Below are positions 40,189-50,077 of a DNA stretch of 64,000 nt, in pieces; positions within the stretch are counted from its first letter, which is position 1; each line of letters starts with the position of its first letter. The DNA is taken from positions 1,364,001 through 1,428,000 of the forward strand of contig NZ_QOVF01000001.1 of assembly GCF_008365385.1 (NCBI RefSeq), in the 5' to 3' direction. The translations under genes and the position numbers were made by a program. The notes under the pieces were generated by a model. It did no database searches. It saw only the letters and a list, made by a program, of their open reading frames with translations, and was not told the DNA's origin. This stretch comes from Halopseudomonas laoshanensis. GTDB lineage: Bacteria > Pseudomonadota > Gammaproteobacteria > Pseudomonadales > Pseudomonadaceae.

Positions 40189-40943
40189 ACCGCCCCCAGC
40201 AGCGCCCGAACGCGATCCAGATCCGCCTGGGTATCCACTCCCGCCGGTGGCACTTCGCAGGCATCGGCTACCTGAATGCGGCAGCCGAACCACAGCGCGC
40301 GCAACTGCTCCAGAGACTCGGCCTGCTCCAGTGGGCTGCACGGCCAGGTGACATAATCATGTAGAAAGCTGACTTTATAGGCGTAGAGGCCAATGTGCCG
40401 CCGGAACGGCAGATCCGCAGGGAGTTGTTTCGGCTCCTGGGCAAAGGCGTCCCGGCACCAGGGCATGGGTGCACGGCTGAAATACAAGGCGTAGCCCTGG
40501 TGATCGGTCACCAGCTTGACCACATTCGGATTGAACAGACTCTGCAGATCCTCAAGCGGCTCGGCCAGGGTCGCCATACTGGCCTTAGGGTGGGCCAGCA
40601 GGTTTGCCGCCACCTGATTAATCAATGCAGGCGGGATCAGCGGCTCGTCACCCTGGACGTTGACCACGCAGGCGCCGGGCTCCAGGCCCAGGTGCGTGAC
40701 CACCTCCTGCAGACGATCAGTCCCCGAGGGGTGGTCAGCGCGGGTCAGCACCACCTTGGCATCGAACGTCGCGCAGGCATCGGCGATACGCTGATCGTCA
40801 GTTGCAATAGTGACGCTGGCGGCGTCGCTCTTGCACGCCTGCTCCCAGACATGCTGAATCATCGGCTTGCCAGCGATGTCCAGCAGCGGCTTGCCGGGCA
40901 AGCGTGTCGATGCAAAACGGGCGGGAATAATGACGTGGAACAT
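40185..40943 (-). CDS. kdsB: CMP-KDO synthetase
   Basis: The 252-residue cytidylyltransferase has [15 protein letters not shown] at its N-terminus, [21 protein letters not shown] with the metal Asp, and a [14 protein letters not shown] segment. It activates 3-deoxy-manno-octulosonate for lipopolysaccharide inner core. It is 2 bp downstream of the Trm112-like gene. Confidence 0.96.
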   Translation of the reverse strand: MFHVIIPARFASTRLPGKPLLDIAGKPMIQHVWEQACKSDAASVTIATDDQRIADACATFDAKVVLTRADHPSGTDRLQEVVTHLGLEPGACVVNVQGDEPLIPPALINQVAANLLAHPKASMATLAEPLEDLQSLFNPNVVKLVTDHQGYALYFSRAPMPWCRDAFAQEPKQLPADLPFRRHIGLYAYKVSFLHDYVTWPCSPLEQAESLEQLRALWFGCRIQVADACEVPPAGVDTQADLDRVRALLGAV

Positions 40944-40945
40944 GT

Positions 40946-41131
40946 TCAGCGGTCCAACCGCTCGTCCGCGTCCAGCGCTCGCGTTTCATTTTCCAGCATC
41001 ACCGGAATACCGTCGCGCACGGGAAAAGCTAGGCCATCAGCCCTGCACCAGAGCTCGGTCTTGTCGGCATTTTGTACCAGAGGTCCTTTGCACAGAGGGC
41101 ATGCAAGAATATCAAGCAGTTTGGGATCCAT
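40946..41131 (-). CDS. Trm112-like zinc-ribbon protein (YcaR)
   Basis: The 61-residue protein begins [18 protein letters not shown], a CxxC motif. Its later [20 protein letters not shown] closes the Trm112 fold; only three cysteines are clear, so zinc binding may be partial. Trm112-like proteins activate methyltransferases in eukaryotes and archaea; the bacterial role is unsettled. ATG 41131 is preferred over 41191 and has the site AGGAGT. It sits between kdsB and lpxK, as in many gammaproteobacteria. Confidence 0.9.
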   Translation of the reverse strand: MDPKLLDILACPLCKGPLVQNADKTELWCRADGLAFPVRDGIPVMLENETRALDADERLDR

Positions 41132-41160
41132 CGGGTGACTCCTGAAAACGAATGGGAACC

Positions 41161-42177
41161 TCAGCGTTGCCGCAATGCCGTCTCCAGGCACTGTTGCAGG
41201 CGCGAGGCGAAAGCGTCGCTGAGCGACGCATCAATACTCAGATACCACCAGTTGTCACGGGCAAACCCGGTGCACTTGACGGCATCTTTTTCGGTCATGA
41301 TCAGCGGCTTGCCGGGATCACAACGGACAAAGCTCGCAGGTGTATATTGCGCATGATCAGCAAAGGCGTGACCGTTCGGCTGCAAGGATAACCCTTTCAA
41401 GGTGTTAAAAAAACGCTGCGGATTACCAATACCTGCGACCGCTTCTACCTCTTGCCCACCCTGCCACTGTGCAGCAGGAATCCGGTCGCCGGTGCACATG
41501 TTGACCAGCGCTACAGGAGCCAGGGTCATGGCGAAGGCGTTGGCGTCGTCAGCCGCCTGACCGTTGCTCACCACTATATCAACCGAGCGCAAACGGGCTG
41601 CGGGTTCGCGCAGCGGGCCTTCGGGTAGACAGCGGGCATTACCCAGGCCGCGCGCTGCATCAAGGATGAGAATTTCCAGATCGCGGCCCAAGGCGTAGTG
41701 CTGCAGACCGTCATCACTGATGATCACATCTACCTGAGCGCTAGCAAGCAGGTACTGGGCAGCGCGCGGTCGATCAGGGTCAATCACCACCGGCACCGCG
41801 CAACGACGCGCGATTAACAATGGCTCGTCACCCGTCTGCTCGGGCGTATCCACCAGCGGATCGACCAGGTGCGGAAACTCCGTACCTTCAGCGCCATAGC
41901 CACGACTGATGACGCCGGGTTTCAGACCGATGGATTGCAGATAGGAGATCAGCCAGATACACATAGGCGTCTTGCCGGTGCCGCCCAGGGTGATATTCCC
42001 CACCACAATGACCGGGATCGGCGCCAACCATACACGTTCAGGGTCATTCAGGTAGCGATGCCGTCGGCGCACCACGGCAGAGGCATATACAGCCGACAAG
42101 GGTCTGAGCAGCTTCAACCACGGGCTTGATTGGTACCAGGCCCGCAGCATGAACTGTTCCAGCGAAAAGCCCCTCAC
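41161..42177 (-). CDS. lpxK: Tetraacyldisaccharide 4'-kinase
   Basis: The 338-residue membrane-associated kinase has P-loop [15 protein letters not shown], an N-terminal hydrophobic stretch ([14 protein letters not shown] nearby), [11 protein letters not shown] with the catalytic Asp, and EKDAVKC. It phosphorylates lipid A precursor at 4'. ATG 42177 overlaps the exbD stop in ATGA. Confidence 0.95.
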   Translation of the reverse strand: MRGFSLEQFMLRAWYQSSPWLKLLRPLSAVYASAVVRRRHRYLNDPERVWLAPIPVIVVGNITLGGTGKTPMCIWLISYLQSIGLKPGVISRGYGAEGTEFPHLVDPLVDTPEQTGDEPLLIARRCAVPVVIDPDRPRAAQYLLASAQVDVIISDDGLQHYALGRDLEILILDAARGLGNARCLPEGPLREPAARLRSVDIVVSNGQAADDANAFAMTLAPVALVNMCTGDRIPAAQWQGGQEVEAVAGIGNPQRFFNTLKGLSLQPNGHAFADHAQYTPASFVRCDPGKPLIMTEKDAVKCTGFARDNWWYLSIDASLSDAFASRLQQCLETALRQR

Positions 42178-42608
42178 TGGCTGTCGTCCGCCCCCATCTC
42201 ACTGGTGGTCAGCCGCAGCCGGGTGAAACCCAATTGACCCGCGGCGTCCATCGCCATGATAACCGCCTGATGCGGGGTTTGCGCGTCTGCCGTAATGATC
42301 AACGGCAGGCTGTTATCGCCCGCCGATTCGCGCTCCAACGCGGTCTTCAACGTGTCCATGGAGGGTGCGGCCAAGGCCTTCTGATTGATGGCGATGTCAC
42401 CCGTGGCGGAAATGACCAGTTCGATCTGCTGGGTCTCCGCACTATCTACCTGCTGACCAGAAGCGGCTTGCGGAAGATCAAGTTTCAGCTGTGTTTCCCG
42501 GGTAAAGGTGGTCGAAACCATAAAGAAGATCAGCAACAGAAACACCACATCAATCAGCGGCGTCAGGTTTACGCTGGCCTCATCAGGCTTCTTGCGTCTG
42601 AAGTTCAC
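42174..42608 (-). CDS. exbD: ExbD/TolR-family proton-channel subunit
   Basis: The 144-residue protein has a short cytoplasmic N-terminus, one membrane helix with the proton-carrying aspartate in LTPLIDVVFLLLIFFMV, and a periplasmic domain. It energises an outer-membrane process with the ExbB-like partner 2 bp upstream. Next to lpxK and comEC, its outer-membrane partner is unclear; TonB is not in the window. Confidence 0.92.
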   Translation of the reverse strand: MNFRRKKPDEASVNLTPLIDVVFLLLIFFMVSTTFTRETQLKLDLPQAASGQQVDSAETQQIELVISATGDIAINQKALAAPSMDTLKTALERESAGDNSLPLIITADAQTPHQAVIMAMDAAGQLGFTRLRLTTSEMGADDSQ

Positions 42609-42610
42609 GG

Positions 42611-43279
42611 TCAGGCTCCCTTGCGCGTGCTGCCGACATGGGAGACTTTGACTTGCTGCTCGGCGCCTTCCACTTCACGATTGCCTTGCATGACCTCCAC
42701 CAGCTTGGTGGCTTCCTGCTCCATGGCGATGACCAGTTCTTCCACCCGGCGAACAAAGAAGCGGTGGAAAAACAGTGCAGGGATAGCCACAGTCAAGCCA
42801 GCAGCCGTGGTGATCAACGCTTTGGAGATACCCCCTGCGAGAACGCCGGTATTGCCAGTACCCTGCGCCATGATGGCGCTGAACACGTCGATCATGCCGA
42901 TCACCGTACCCAACAGCCCCAATAGCGGCGTAATGGCAGCGATGGTGCCAAGCGTATTCAGGTAACGCTCCAACTCGTGGATGACCTTGCCGGCGGCTTC
43001 CTGAATGCACTCCTTCATGATTTCGCGGCCGTGGCGGGAATTGGCCAGACCTGCAGCAAGGATTTCCCCCAGTGGCGAATCAGCCCGCAGGCTCTTGAGT
43101 TTGGCAGCGTCCAGTTCGCCATCCTTGACCCAGCGCCAGACCTGGCCAAGCAAACTGGGGGGAGCAATCCGGCTGGTCCGCAATGTCCATAACCGTTCAA
43201 TGACGATGGCCACAGCAATGACCGAAAACAACACTATTGGCAGCATTAGCCAGCCGCCCGCACTGATCAATTCCCACAC
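42611..43279 (-). CDS. exbB: ExbB/MotA/TolQ-family proton-channel protein
   Basis: The 222-residue protein has three membrane helices (GGWLMLPIVLFSVIAVAIV; AAITPLLGLLGTVIGMIDVF; LITTAAGLTVAIPALFFHRF). The second and third form the channel. The start is GTG 43279 (read MWELISAGGW) because GGAGGG lies eight bases upstream; the TTG at 43297 has no such site. It pairs with ExbD to use the proton-motive force. Confidence 0.9.
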   Translation of the reverse strand: MWELISAGGWLMLPIVLFSVIAVAIVIERLWTLRTSRIAPPSLLGQVWRWVKDGELDAAKLKSLRADSPLGEILAAGLANSRHGREIMKECIQEAAGKVIHELERYLNTLGTIAAITPLLGLLGTVIGMIDVFSAIMAQGTGNTGVLAGGISKALITTAAGLTVAIPALFFHRFFVRRVEELVIAMEQEATKLVEVMQGNREVEGAEQQVKVSHVGSTRKGA

Positions 43280-43345
43280 ACGCGTTCCCTCCCCCAAATG
43301 TTGGCTAACTCTAGCACAGGCAAAACCCTTGCCCGCGCAATCTTG

Positions 43346-45625
43346 TTATTCATGCCAGAATCGCCGGGCCTTATCGCGCCACGACCATTTCCGGTAGCTG
43401 CCTCCCGCCTCATCCAGCACAAAGCGGATGGCACCCGAGGCGCTAGTATAAACAGGTTCCACGCCCAATTCCCGGTAGCGATCCACAACCTTGGGATGAG
43501 GATGATTGAATGCGTTACCTGCGCCGGCGCTGAACACGGCCCATCGGGGATCGACCGCACGAATAAAGGCGTAGGACGATGACGTGCGACTGCCATGATG
43601 CGGGGCCAGCAACAGTTGCGCCGCAAGTGTCTCACGCAACATCTGGTATTCGCCGCGGATGCCCAGGTCACCGGGAAGCAACACGCTCGCAGCACCTATG
43701 CCGGCGCGCAAGACGCAAGAGCGTTCGTTTGCTGGCGCGGGTGGTGGCGCGCTGTAAATCACCGCAAAGCTTATACCATTCCATTCCCATGTCTCCCCGG
43801 GCTCGCAGGGCCTGACCGGCAACGCCGGCGGTAACGCTTCGTGCTGCCCGGCCAGCACTTCGGTTACCGGCATCCGGGTAACCATGGCCATGGCACCGCC
43901 TGCGTGATCGTTGTCCGCATGGCTGATTAACATTCTGTCCAGTCGCTCAACGCCCAGCTCAACCAGCGCCGGGTGCACAACCGCCTCGCCCAGATCGAAG
44001 CCGCTGGATAGCCGTGCCCCGGCATCATAGAGCAGGTTGTGCTCGCGGGTTTGCAACAACACCGCCAGGCCCTGGCCAACATCCAGCACCGTCACCCACA
44101 GCTGTCGCTCCTGTGGCCGCGCCTGGGGGTTGCTCAGCAAAACCGGCAGACACACCAGAGCGGGCACACATAACAATCTTGCTAACGGGCTGAGCAACGC
44201 CAACGCCGCCAACGTTCCCAGCGACCAGTTGAACCACCCGGGAAAAGCCAGATAGCTGGGCAAATGCCACTGCGCAGCCCAACTCAGCATGGCGAAAAGA
44301 GCGGCCAACGCCTTGCCCGCACCGATCAGTAACCAGGTAGCACCAAACACCAGCTCCAACACCGTGCCGAGCAACGCAGCCGGCACTACAATCAGGCTCA
44401 CCCAGGGGATCGCCAGCACATTGACCAGAGGGGAAATAATACTGCCAGGCATTCCCCATAGCAGCAGCCAGGGCCAGAGCCCAATGAACACCACCCACTG
44501 CGCACGTCCCCAGCGCCACCATAAACCCTTGGTTTGCAAACGCCCATGCATGCCCAGAATCAACAACCCGACCGCCATGAAGGACAACCAGAAGCCCGCC
44601 AACAACGGAGCTGCCGGGTTCAATAGCGTCACTGAGCAAAGGGCGGCAGACCAGAAAATCCAGGGGCCTGGCTGGCGATAAATCAGCTTGGCGAGCAACA
44701 CCAGTGCCACCATCAGCAACGCCCGCTGGGTAGGCACTGCAAACCCGGCAAGTCCCGCATACAGGGCCGCCGCCAGTACCGCCAGGGGCGCAGCCAGCCA
44801 TAGCCGCGGCCAGGTAAAGGGCAGCAACCCCATACGGCCGGCCAGGGCTGCCAGACCAAATATGGCCGCGGCGAACATGCCCACGTGCAAACCTGATATG
44901 ACCATTAAGTGACTGGTACCCGTGGCCTGCAAGACATTCCAATCAGCTTTGTCCAGCACACTGCGGTCGCCGACCACCAAGGCTGTCAAGCGGGAATGTC
45001 CAGGACTCTCCCCCAGCACCCTTTGCAAGCGCTGACGAATATAATCGCGCACCGGCCCCAACCCGGACGTATTCGGGCGCTGCATACGCTCGCCCGAGCT
45101 GATACTGGCGACCGCGCCCACACCATTGGCGTATAGCCAGGCTTCGTAGTCGAACCGTCCGGGATTGGACATACCCCTGGGGCGGCGCAAACGCGCCTCG
45201 AAGCGCCAATGCTCGCCGGGGAACACCTGCTCACCCGCGTACCAATGAGCGCGAATAGATGGCAAAGCCTGGCCCACGCCCTCTGGGCTGTCCTGCAACC
45301 GGGCATCGGCAATTCTGAACCGCCAGCCTGTATCGGTAGCCTCCGGCAGACCCTGGACGCGCCCCTCCAACACGACCCGTTGCATATCCAGCGCAGAGTG
45401 CAACCGTTGCTCCATTTGTTGATGGTGAAACAGACAGGCCCATACCACACCGGCCACGAGCAAGCCGATATGCCGGCCCGCGGATCGCCATAATCCAACG
45501 AGGGGTATCAGGCACGTGAGGCAAAATAGCCATGGCAGAGACGGCAAGGATTCTAGAGTCAGTGGCAGCAGCAGCCCTAGCCACAGGACCAGCAACCGGC
45601 TCACCAGCGATGAGAAAAAACCCAC
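43346..45625 (-). CDS. comEC: ComEC/Rec2 DNA-uptake channel
   Basis: The ~759-residue membrane protein has a ComEC/Rec2 N-terminal OB-like domain, a multi-helix competence domain (MVISGLHVGMFAAAIFG, SPLVNVLAIPWVSLIVVP) and a C-terminal metallo-beta-lactamase domain with LISHADNDHAGGA and LAPHHGSRTSS. It should carry single-stranded DNA across the inner membrane and degrade the other strand. The start is uncertain: GTG 45625 (GGAGGT upstream) or ATG 45694; a reading to 45805 overlaps the divergent DUF2062 gene. Intact length suggests natural competence is possible. Confidence 0.9.
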   Translation of the reverse strand: MGFFSSLVSRLLVLWLGLLLPLTLESLPSLPWLFCLTCLIPLVGLWRSAGRHIGLLVAGVVWACLFHHQQMEQRLHSALDMQRVVLEGRVQGLPEATDTGWRFRIADARLQDSPEGVGQALPSIRAHWYAGEQVFPGEHWRFEARLRRPRGMSNPGRFDYEAWLYANGVGAVASISSGERMQRPNTSGLGPVRDYIRQRLQRVLGESPGHSRLTALVVGDRSVLDKADWNVLQATGTSHLMVISGLHVGMFAAAIFGLAALAGRMGLLPFTWPRLWLAAPLAVLAAALYAGLAGFAVPTQRALLMVALVLLAKLIYRQPGPWIFWSAALCSVTLLNPAAPLLAGFWLSFMAVGLLILGMHGRLQTKGLWWRWGRAQWVVFIGLWPWLLLWGMPGSIISPLVNVLAIPWVSLIVVPAALLGTVLELVFGATWLLIGAGKALAALFAMLSWAAQWHLPSYLAFPGWFNWSLGTLAALALLSPLARLLCVPALVCLPVLLSNPQARPQERQLWVTVLDVGQGLAVLLQTREHNLLYDAGARLSSGFDLGEAVVHPALVELGVERLDRMLISHADNDHAGGAMAMVTRMPVTEVLAGQHEALPPALPVRPCEPGETWEWNGISFAVIYSAPPPAPANERSCVLRAGIGAASVLLPGDLGIRGEYQMLRETLAAQLLLAPHHGSRTSSSYAFIRAVDPRWAVFSAGAGNAFNHPHPKVVDRYRELGVEPVYTSASGAIRFVLDEAGGSYRKWSWRDKARRFWHE

Positions 45626-45715
45626 TTCCTGTGCACCTCCATTGCCGCCAGGCAGTAGTGTCGCCCTGACATTCCATGCATAATTGGTCCACATTTCCCA
45701 GATCGAATATTCGCG

Positions 45716-46240
45716 ATGCCGCGTAGGCTCCTGAAACGCTACATGCCCAGCCCTGAACGGATAAAGCAGAGCAAGTCGCTGCGCTTTATGGGCACCATGC
45801 TGCACGATCCGAATCTATGGCATCTCAACCGCCATAGTGTGGCCCGAGCCATGGCGGTGGGCCTGTTTGTTGCCATGTTGCCGATTCCGATGCAGATGCT
45901 GCTGTCAGCTGCTATTGCGATGCCGCTGCGGGCGAACCTGCCGATTTCGATCGGGCTGGTCTGGCTGACCAACCCGGTGACCATGCCTGCCGTGTTCTTC
46001 ACCCAATACAAGATCGGCACCTTGCTGCTGGGCGCACCCGAGCGCAGCATCCCCATGGAGCTGTCACTAACCTGGCTGATGTCGGAAATTCATCACATCT
46101 GGCAGCCGCTGTTGCTCGGCGCGCTGCTGACCGGCACCGTCCTGGCAATAGTGGGCTACGCTGCGACCATGTTGTATTGGCGGATATGGGTGGGGCGCAA
46201 CTGGCAAAAGCGCAAACTGCGACGTCGTCGGCATATCTGA
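45716..46240 (+). CDS. DUF2062 membrane protein
   Basis: The 174-residue protein has two to three hydrophobic segments (GLFVAMLPIPMQMLLSAAIA; WLTNPVTMPAVFF; LLLGALLTGTVLAIVGYAA), the DUF2062 pattern with RHSVARAMAVGLFVAMLPIP. Function is unknown. It is divergent from comEC and tail-to-tail with lolD, as its orthologue is in other Pseudomonas. Confidence 0.88.
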   Translation: MPRRLLKRYMPSPERIKQSKSLRFMGTMLHDPNLWHLNRHSVARAMAVGLFVAMLPIPMQMLLSAAIAMPLRANLPISIGLVWLTNPVTMPAVFFTQYKIGTLLLGAPERSIPMELSLTWLMSEIHHIWQPLLLGALLTGTVLAIVGYAATMLYWRIWVGRNWQKRKLRRRRHI

Positions 46241-46338
46241 GCAAACATCAGGGGAATTTGAATCGAGGGGTTGAACCCGGGTGCAGACCATCAGCGCTCC
46301 GGGTAACCGGAACAGCCGATAGTCCGTCCCTGTTAAGC

Positions 46339-47025
46339 TCAGTGTTCCAAGGCGGCGAGATGGCCTTGTTGCAGGGTTAGCACGCGATCCATCTGCGATG
46401 CCAGGACCAGATCGTGAGTCACTACCATAAAGGCGGTATTCAGGCTCTGGCTTAGCTCCAGCATCAGTTGCTGGATGCTTTTGGCAGTAGTCTGATCCAG
46501 GTTACCGGTCGGCTCATCGAGCAAGACACAGGCTGGCTGATTGATCAGCGCACGGGCAATAGCCACCCGTTGCCGCTCACCGCCGGAAAGCTCTGCGGGC
46601 TTGTGCCCGGCACGCTCGGTCAACCCGACGCGACGCAGCATCTCCACACCACGCTCACGCGCCTGAGCAATCGGCATCCTGCCGATCAGCAGGGGCATGC
46701 ACACGTTTTCCAGCGCAGTGAATTCTGCCAGCAGATGGTGAAACTGGTAGACGAAGCCCAGCCCGCTGTTTCTCAACTCGCCCCGCTCGGACTCCTTGAG
46801 TGCGGACATCTGACGCCCGGCCAGCCAGACTTCACCCTCAGTCGGCGTATCCAGCCCCCCGAGCAAATTAAGCAGGGTGGTCTTGCCCGAGCCCGAACTG
46901 CCGACAATCGCGATCCGCTCACCGGCAAGCAGATGAAAATTGATCGAGTCCAGCACCCGCAGGCGCTGTGGACCTATCGCATATTCCATACTCAGCTGGC
47001 GACATTCCAGCACCACTTCAGTCAT
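46339..47025 (-). CDS. lolD: LolD, ATPase of the lipoprotein-releasing complex
   Basis: The 228-residue ATPase has Walker [10 protein letters not shown], the LolD-specific [18 protein letters not shown], signature [12 protein letters not shown] and Walker [13 protein letters not shown]. It drives release of lipoproteins from the inner membrane to LolA. ATG 47025 overlaps the lolC stop by 8 bases. A reading to 47088 has no support. Confidence 0.95.
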   Translation of the reverse strand: MTEVVLECRQLSMEYAIGPQRLRVLDSINFHLLAGERIAIVGSSGSGKTTLLNLLGGLDTPTEGEVWLAGRQMSALKESERGELRNSGLGFVYQFHHLLAEFTALENVCMPLLIGRMPIAQARERGVEMLRRVGLTERAGHKPAELSGGERQRVAIARALINQPACVLLDEPTGNLDQTTAKSIQQLMLELSQSLNTAFMVVTHDLVLASQMDRVLTLQQGHLAALEH

Positions 47026-48262
47026 AACGCAAAGCCTCCGCCGGCTCGGTTCGCGATGCCCGCCAGGCGGGATAAAGAGTCGCTGCAAAGCTCATTCCCA
47101 ACGCGGTCAGGCAGATCAGAGCGACATCGCTCCAGATCAGCTGCGAAGGAAGGTAGCTGATGAAATACACATCGGAACTGAGAAACTGAATACCGAACAA
47201 GCTTTCCAGCCCAGCAACCATAGCCGACACATTCCATGCTGCCAGCACGCCGAGCACGCCACCGGCCAGGGTACCTATCACGCCGATCACCGAGCCCTGA
47301 ACCATGAAGATGCCCATGATGGTGCCCGGCGATGCGCCCAGCGTGCGCAAAATGGCGATATCAGCTTTCTTGTCGGTGACCACCATTACCAGCGTGGAAA
47401 TGATATTGAACGCAGCCACAGCCACGATCAGCAGCAGCAACAAGCCAATCATGGTCTTTTCCATCCGGATGGCGGCAAACAGGTTGCCATGGGTGCGCGT
47501 CCAATCCTGAGCGTAATAATTGCCCGGCAGCGTCAACGCCAGATCCCAGGCGACTTTCGGCGCCTGGAACAGATCGTCCAGCTTGACGCGCAAACCCTGC
47601 ATCTGGCCCGGCTGCCAGCGCGACAGTCGAGCGGCATCACCGGCGTGGATCATTGCCAGCGAGCTGTCGAGCTCAGCCCCGACCTTGAACACGCCAGCAA
47701 CGGTGAAGCGTTTCAGCCGGGGAAACACCCCGGCAGGCGTGACCGAGGCTTCAGGCAGCACAAAGGTCAGCTTGTCACCGACTTGAACGCCAAATCGCTT
47801 GGCAATCAATTCGCCGATAATGATACCGAACTCACCGTCCTGTAGATCGCTCAGGGCACCTTGAGTCATGTGTTGCTCAATGATCGATACGTGCTTCTCG
47901 GCCTCCGGTATCACGCCGCTGACGAGAACTGGGGCAACGCTGCCGTTATGCGTCAGCATGCCCTGCAACTGAATAAAGGGCGCGGCCGCGACCACCTGCG
48001 GATGCTCCTCCAGCCGGGTCGCCAGCGTTTGCCAATCGTCCATGGGCTGCTCGGAACTGATGGTTGCATGCGGCACCATACCGAGAATCCGGGTACGCAA
48101 CTCGCGGTCAAACCCATTCATGACTGACAACACCAGAATCATGACCATGACGCCCAGAGTGAGGCCAAGCATGGAGATCAGTGATATAAATGAAATGAAG
48201 TGATTGCGACGTTTGGCCCGCGTATAACGCAAGCCAATAAAAAAGGGCAAAGGTCTGAACAT
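47018..48262 (-). CDS. lolC: LolC/LolE-family lipoprotein-releasing permease
   Basis: The 414-residue permease has four membrane helices (one near residue 25, three at the C-terminus around 270-400) flanking a large periplasmic domain, the MacB/FtsX architecture. [20 protein letters not shown] and [17 protein letters not shown] are family blocks. It works with LolD to extract lipoproteins. Only one such permease is present: no lolE is adjacent, while several Pseudomonas have lolC, lolD and lolE together. It may act as a homodimer or pair with a distant LolE. Confidence 0.92.
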   Translation of the reverse strand: MFRPLPFFIGLRYTRAKRRNHFISFISLISMLGLTLGVMVMILVLSVMNGFDRELRTRILGMVPHATISSEQPMDDWQTLATRLEEHPQVVAAAPFIQLQGMLTHNGSVAPVLVSGVIPEAEKHVSIIEQHMTQGALSDLQDGEFGIIIGELIAKRFGVQVGDKLTFVLPEASVTPAGVFPRLKRFTVAGVFKVGAELDSSLAMIHAGDAARLSRWQPGQMQGLRVKLDDLFQAPKVAWDLALTLPGNYYAQDWTRTHGNLFAAIRMEKTMIGLLLLLIVAVAAFNIISTLVMVVTDKKADIAILRTLGASPGTIMGIFMVQGSVIGVIGTLAGGVLGVLAAWNVSAMVAGLESLFGIQFLSSDVYFISYLPSQLIWSDVALICLTALGMSFAATLYPAWRASRTEPAEALRYD

Positions 48263-48375
48263 GGAATACCGATTACCTGATGGGCAATGCCCGGTTGAGT
48301 GGCGGTTCGGACTGCATGGTACACTGATTCCAGACGATTGTTCAGCGCTTCAGACCGGCATATACGAGTAATCTC

Positions 48376-48966
48376 ATGCAAACAGATGATGGCGACACGG
48401 AAGACAAACGGGATTTTTTTCGTATCCGCGACCAACTGGCGCTGGAGGTCAAACCGATCGACGGGCCAGACCTCGAGAATGTCGTTGCAGATGATGAATC
48501 ACCGCTATTCAGTCTGCTCAGTGATCTGCATATGCTCGACTACGAATCCCAACATCTGCTCAGGCAAATCGCCGAACGCGATCGAGCGCTCGCCCAGTAT
48601 CTGAAGATAATCAACAAGCGCGTCGACCTGGTCGGCAAGGCGCTGGCCATGCAACTGGCTGGCAACTTGAGCGAACCGCAGGAGGTCACGCTGAGCGAAG
48701 GCGGCATGTCTTTCCGCTCTGCCCAGCCTTACCCGATTGGTTCCTGGCTGATGTTACGCATGGTGTTGATGCCCTCGCCACTGGGGCTGGTACTGCCCGC
48801 TCGGGTAACGCATTGCGACAACAGAGAGGAGCCCGGCCAGTGGGCTCTCGGCGTCAGCTTCGACAATCTCAGCGACGCGCAACGCCAGTTGCTGGCCCGC
48901 CATATTCTGCAAAAACAGGCACAGGAAATCCGTGCCGCCAAAACATCAGAAAGGATGCCGACATGA
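48376..48966 (+). CDS. PilZ-domain protein
   Basis: The 196-residue cytoplasmic protein has an N-terminal RDFFRIRDQLALEVKPID (R-x3-R-like element), a central helical segment and a C-terminal LSEGGMSFRSAQPYPIGSWLML with WALGVSFDNL, a PilZ-type beta-barrel. Together RDFFR (RxxxR) and SEGGMSF (S/NxSxxG-like) suggest possible cyclic di-GMP binding, not proven. Its TGA overlaps the ATG of the next gene. It is divergent from lolC across 113 bp. Confidence 0.85.
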   Translation: MQTDDGDTEDKRDFFRIRDQLALEVKPIDGPDLENVVADDESPLFSLLSDLHMLDYESQHLLRQIAERDRALAQYLKIINKRVDLVGKALAMQLAGNLSEPQEVTLSEGGMSFRSAQPYPIGSWLMLRMVLMPSPLGLVLPARVTHCDNREEPGQWALGVSFDNLSDAQRQLLARHILQKQAQEIRAAKTSERMPT

Positions 48967-49280
48967 CAGTACTGCGGACCATTGCCTCACTCGCCTCTTC
49001 AACTGCACTGGCAGGCGGTCTGATACTGACCACCCTGCCTGCACAGGCAGACACGCTGGTTATTCCGTTGGGCCAGCAGGCCGGGCAAGCCGCAGTCACA
49101 CTACCCCAGCGCGGCATGACTACCACCAGCGTAACTCAACGCCACGGCGAACCATCCCGCCGCCATGGCGCCGTAGGGGATCCGCCAATCAGCCGTTGGG
49201 ATTATGCGGATTTCAGTGTTTACTTCGAACATGGCAAAGTCATACACAGCGTTCGCCAGCACCGTCAACAGGGTAACTGA
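48963..49280 (+). CDS. Small exported protein of unknown function
   Basis: The 105-residue protein has a signal peptide (MTVLRTIASLASSTALAGG...ALA-like end at PAQA). The mature part has RGMTTTSVTQRHGEPSRR and HGAVGDPPISRWDYADFSVY, ending FEHGKVIHSVRQHR, resembling small periplasmic proteins found next to glycerophosphodiesterases in Pseudomonas. The ATG overlaps the previous stop (ATGA) and it ends 6 bp before the next ATG. I do not recognise a function. Confidence 0.8.
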   Translation: MTVLRTIASLASSTALAGGLILTTLPAQADTLVIPLGQQAGQAAVTLPQRGMTTTSVTQRHGEPSRRHGAVGDPPISRWDYADFSVYFEHGKVIHSVRQHRQQGN

Positions 49281-49286
49281 TTGCCC

Positions 49287-50018
49287 ATGACGCTGATTTA
49301 CGGCCATCGCGGCGCCCGGGGTGAAGCCCCGGAAAATACCCTGCCCAGTTTTCGCCGGGCTCTGGATGCCGGTGTAAAGCGTGTCGAGCTCGATCTGCAC
49401 CTGTCCTCCGACCGGCAGTTGATGGTGATCCACGACCCGACTCTGCGCAGAACCACCGGCCTTGGTGGCAAGGTAGCGCACCATAGCGCGGCCGACCTGA
49501 TGCGCATTGATGCACGGCGTGGCGGGCCCGATTGGCCAGAGCTCTGCCCTATTCCCAGCCTGGAGCAGTTGTTCACAGCCTGTCCGGAATTCGAGCATTA
49601 TCAGCTTGAGGTCAAAAGCGGCTCTGCCGGGCAGTCGCGCATCGTGCTGGACGCGGTCACCAAACTGGTCGAGCGCTTCGGCCTGCAGGACAAAGTGGTT
49701 TTGACCTCCAGCAGTCGCACGCTACTGAAAACCGCACGCGACAGCGGTTTCAGCCTGCCTACCGGCCTGGTGGAAGAGTATGGTTTGATCGACTGGATAA
49801 AAAGCTGCAAGCGCTACGGCTGCGACTATCTGATTCTGAACTGGAAGCTCTGCTCGGCCCAGCGTGTGGCCAGCGCCAAGGCTCAAGGCCTGCACGTGTC
49901 GGTCTGGACCGTAAACGAGCCGGCACTGATGCAACGCCTGGTCGATATGGGCGTAGACAGCATCATCACTGACTTTCCGCACCTGGCGGTGGATACCCTG
50001 GCCGACTCGAGAGGTTGA
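49287..50018 (+). CDS. Glycerophosphodiester phosphodiesterase
   Basis: The 243-residue cytoplasmic enzyme has IYGHRGARGEAPENTLPSF with the catalytic His, VELDLHLSSDRQLMVIHDPTL (Glu/Asp/His ligands) and a closing VWTVNEPALMQRLVDMGVDS. These are GDPD (UgpQ) family blocks. It splits glycerophosphodiesters to glycerol-3-phosphate and alcohols. No signal peptide is present, so substrates are imported first. The ATG 49287 is better than the TTG 49281. Confidence 0.92.
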   Translation: MTLIYGHRGARGEAPENTLPSFRRALDAGVKRVELDLHLSSDRQLMVIHDPTLRRTTGLGGKVAHHSAADLMRIDARRGGPDWPELCPIPSLEQLFTACPEFEHYQLEVKSGSAGQSRIVLDAVTKLVERFGLQDKVVLTSSSRTLLKTARDSGFSLPTGLVEEYGLIDWIKSCKRYGCDYLILNWKLCSAQRVASAKAQGLHVSVWTVNEPALMQRLVDMGVDSIITDFPHLAVDTLADSRG

Positions 50019-50030
50019 TCTGTAGCTATT

Positions 50031-50054
50031 AAAAAGCCCTGCATCGCAGGGCTT
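50031..50054 (-). terminator. Intrinsic terminator of sthA
   Basis: AAGCCCTGC (50034-50042) pairs with GCAGGGCTT (50046-50054) around a 3-nt loop; on the minus strand T5 follows. It ends sthA (stop at 50078). Confidence 0.85.
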
Positions 50055-50077
50055 CAGGTCGCACGGGCTACCAACAC

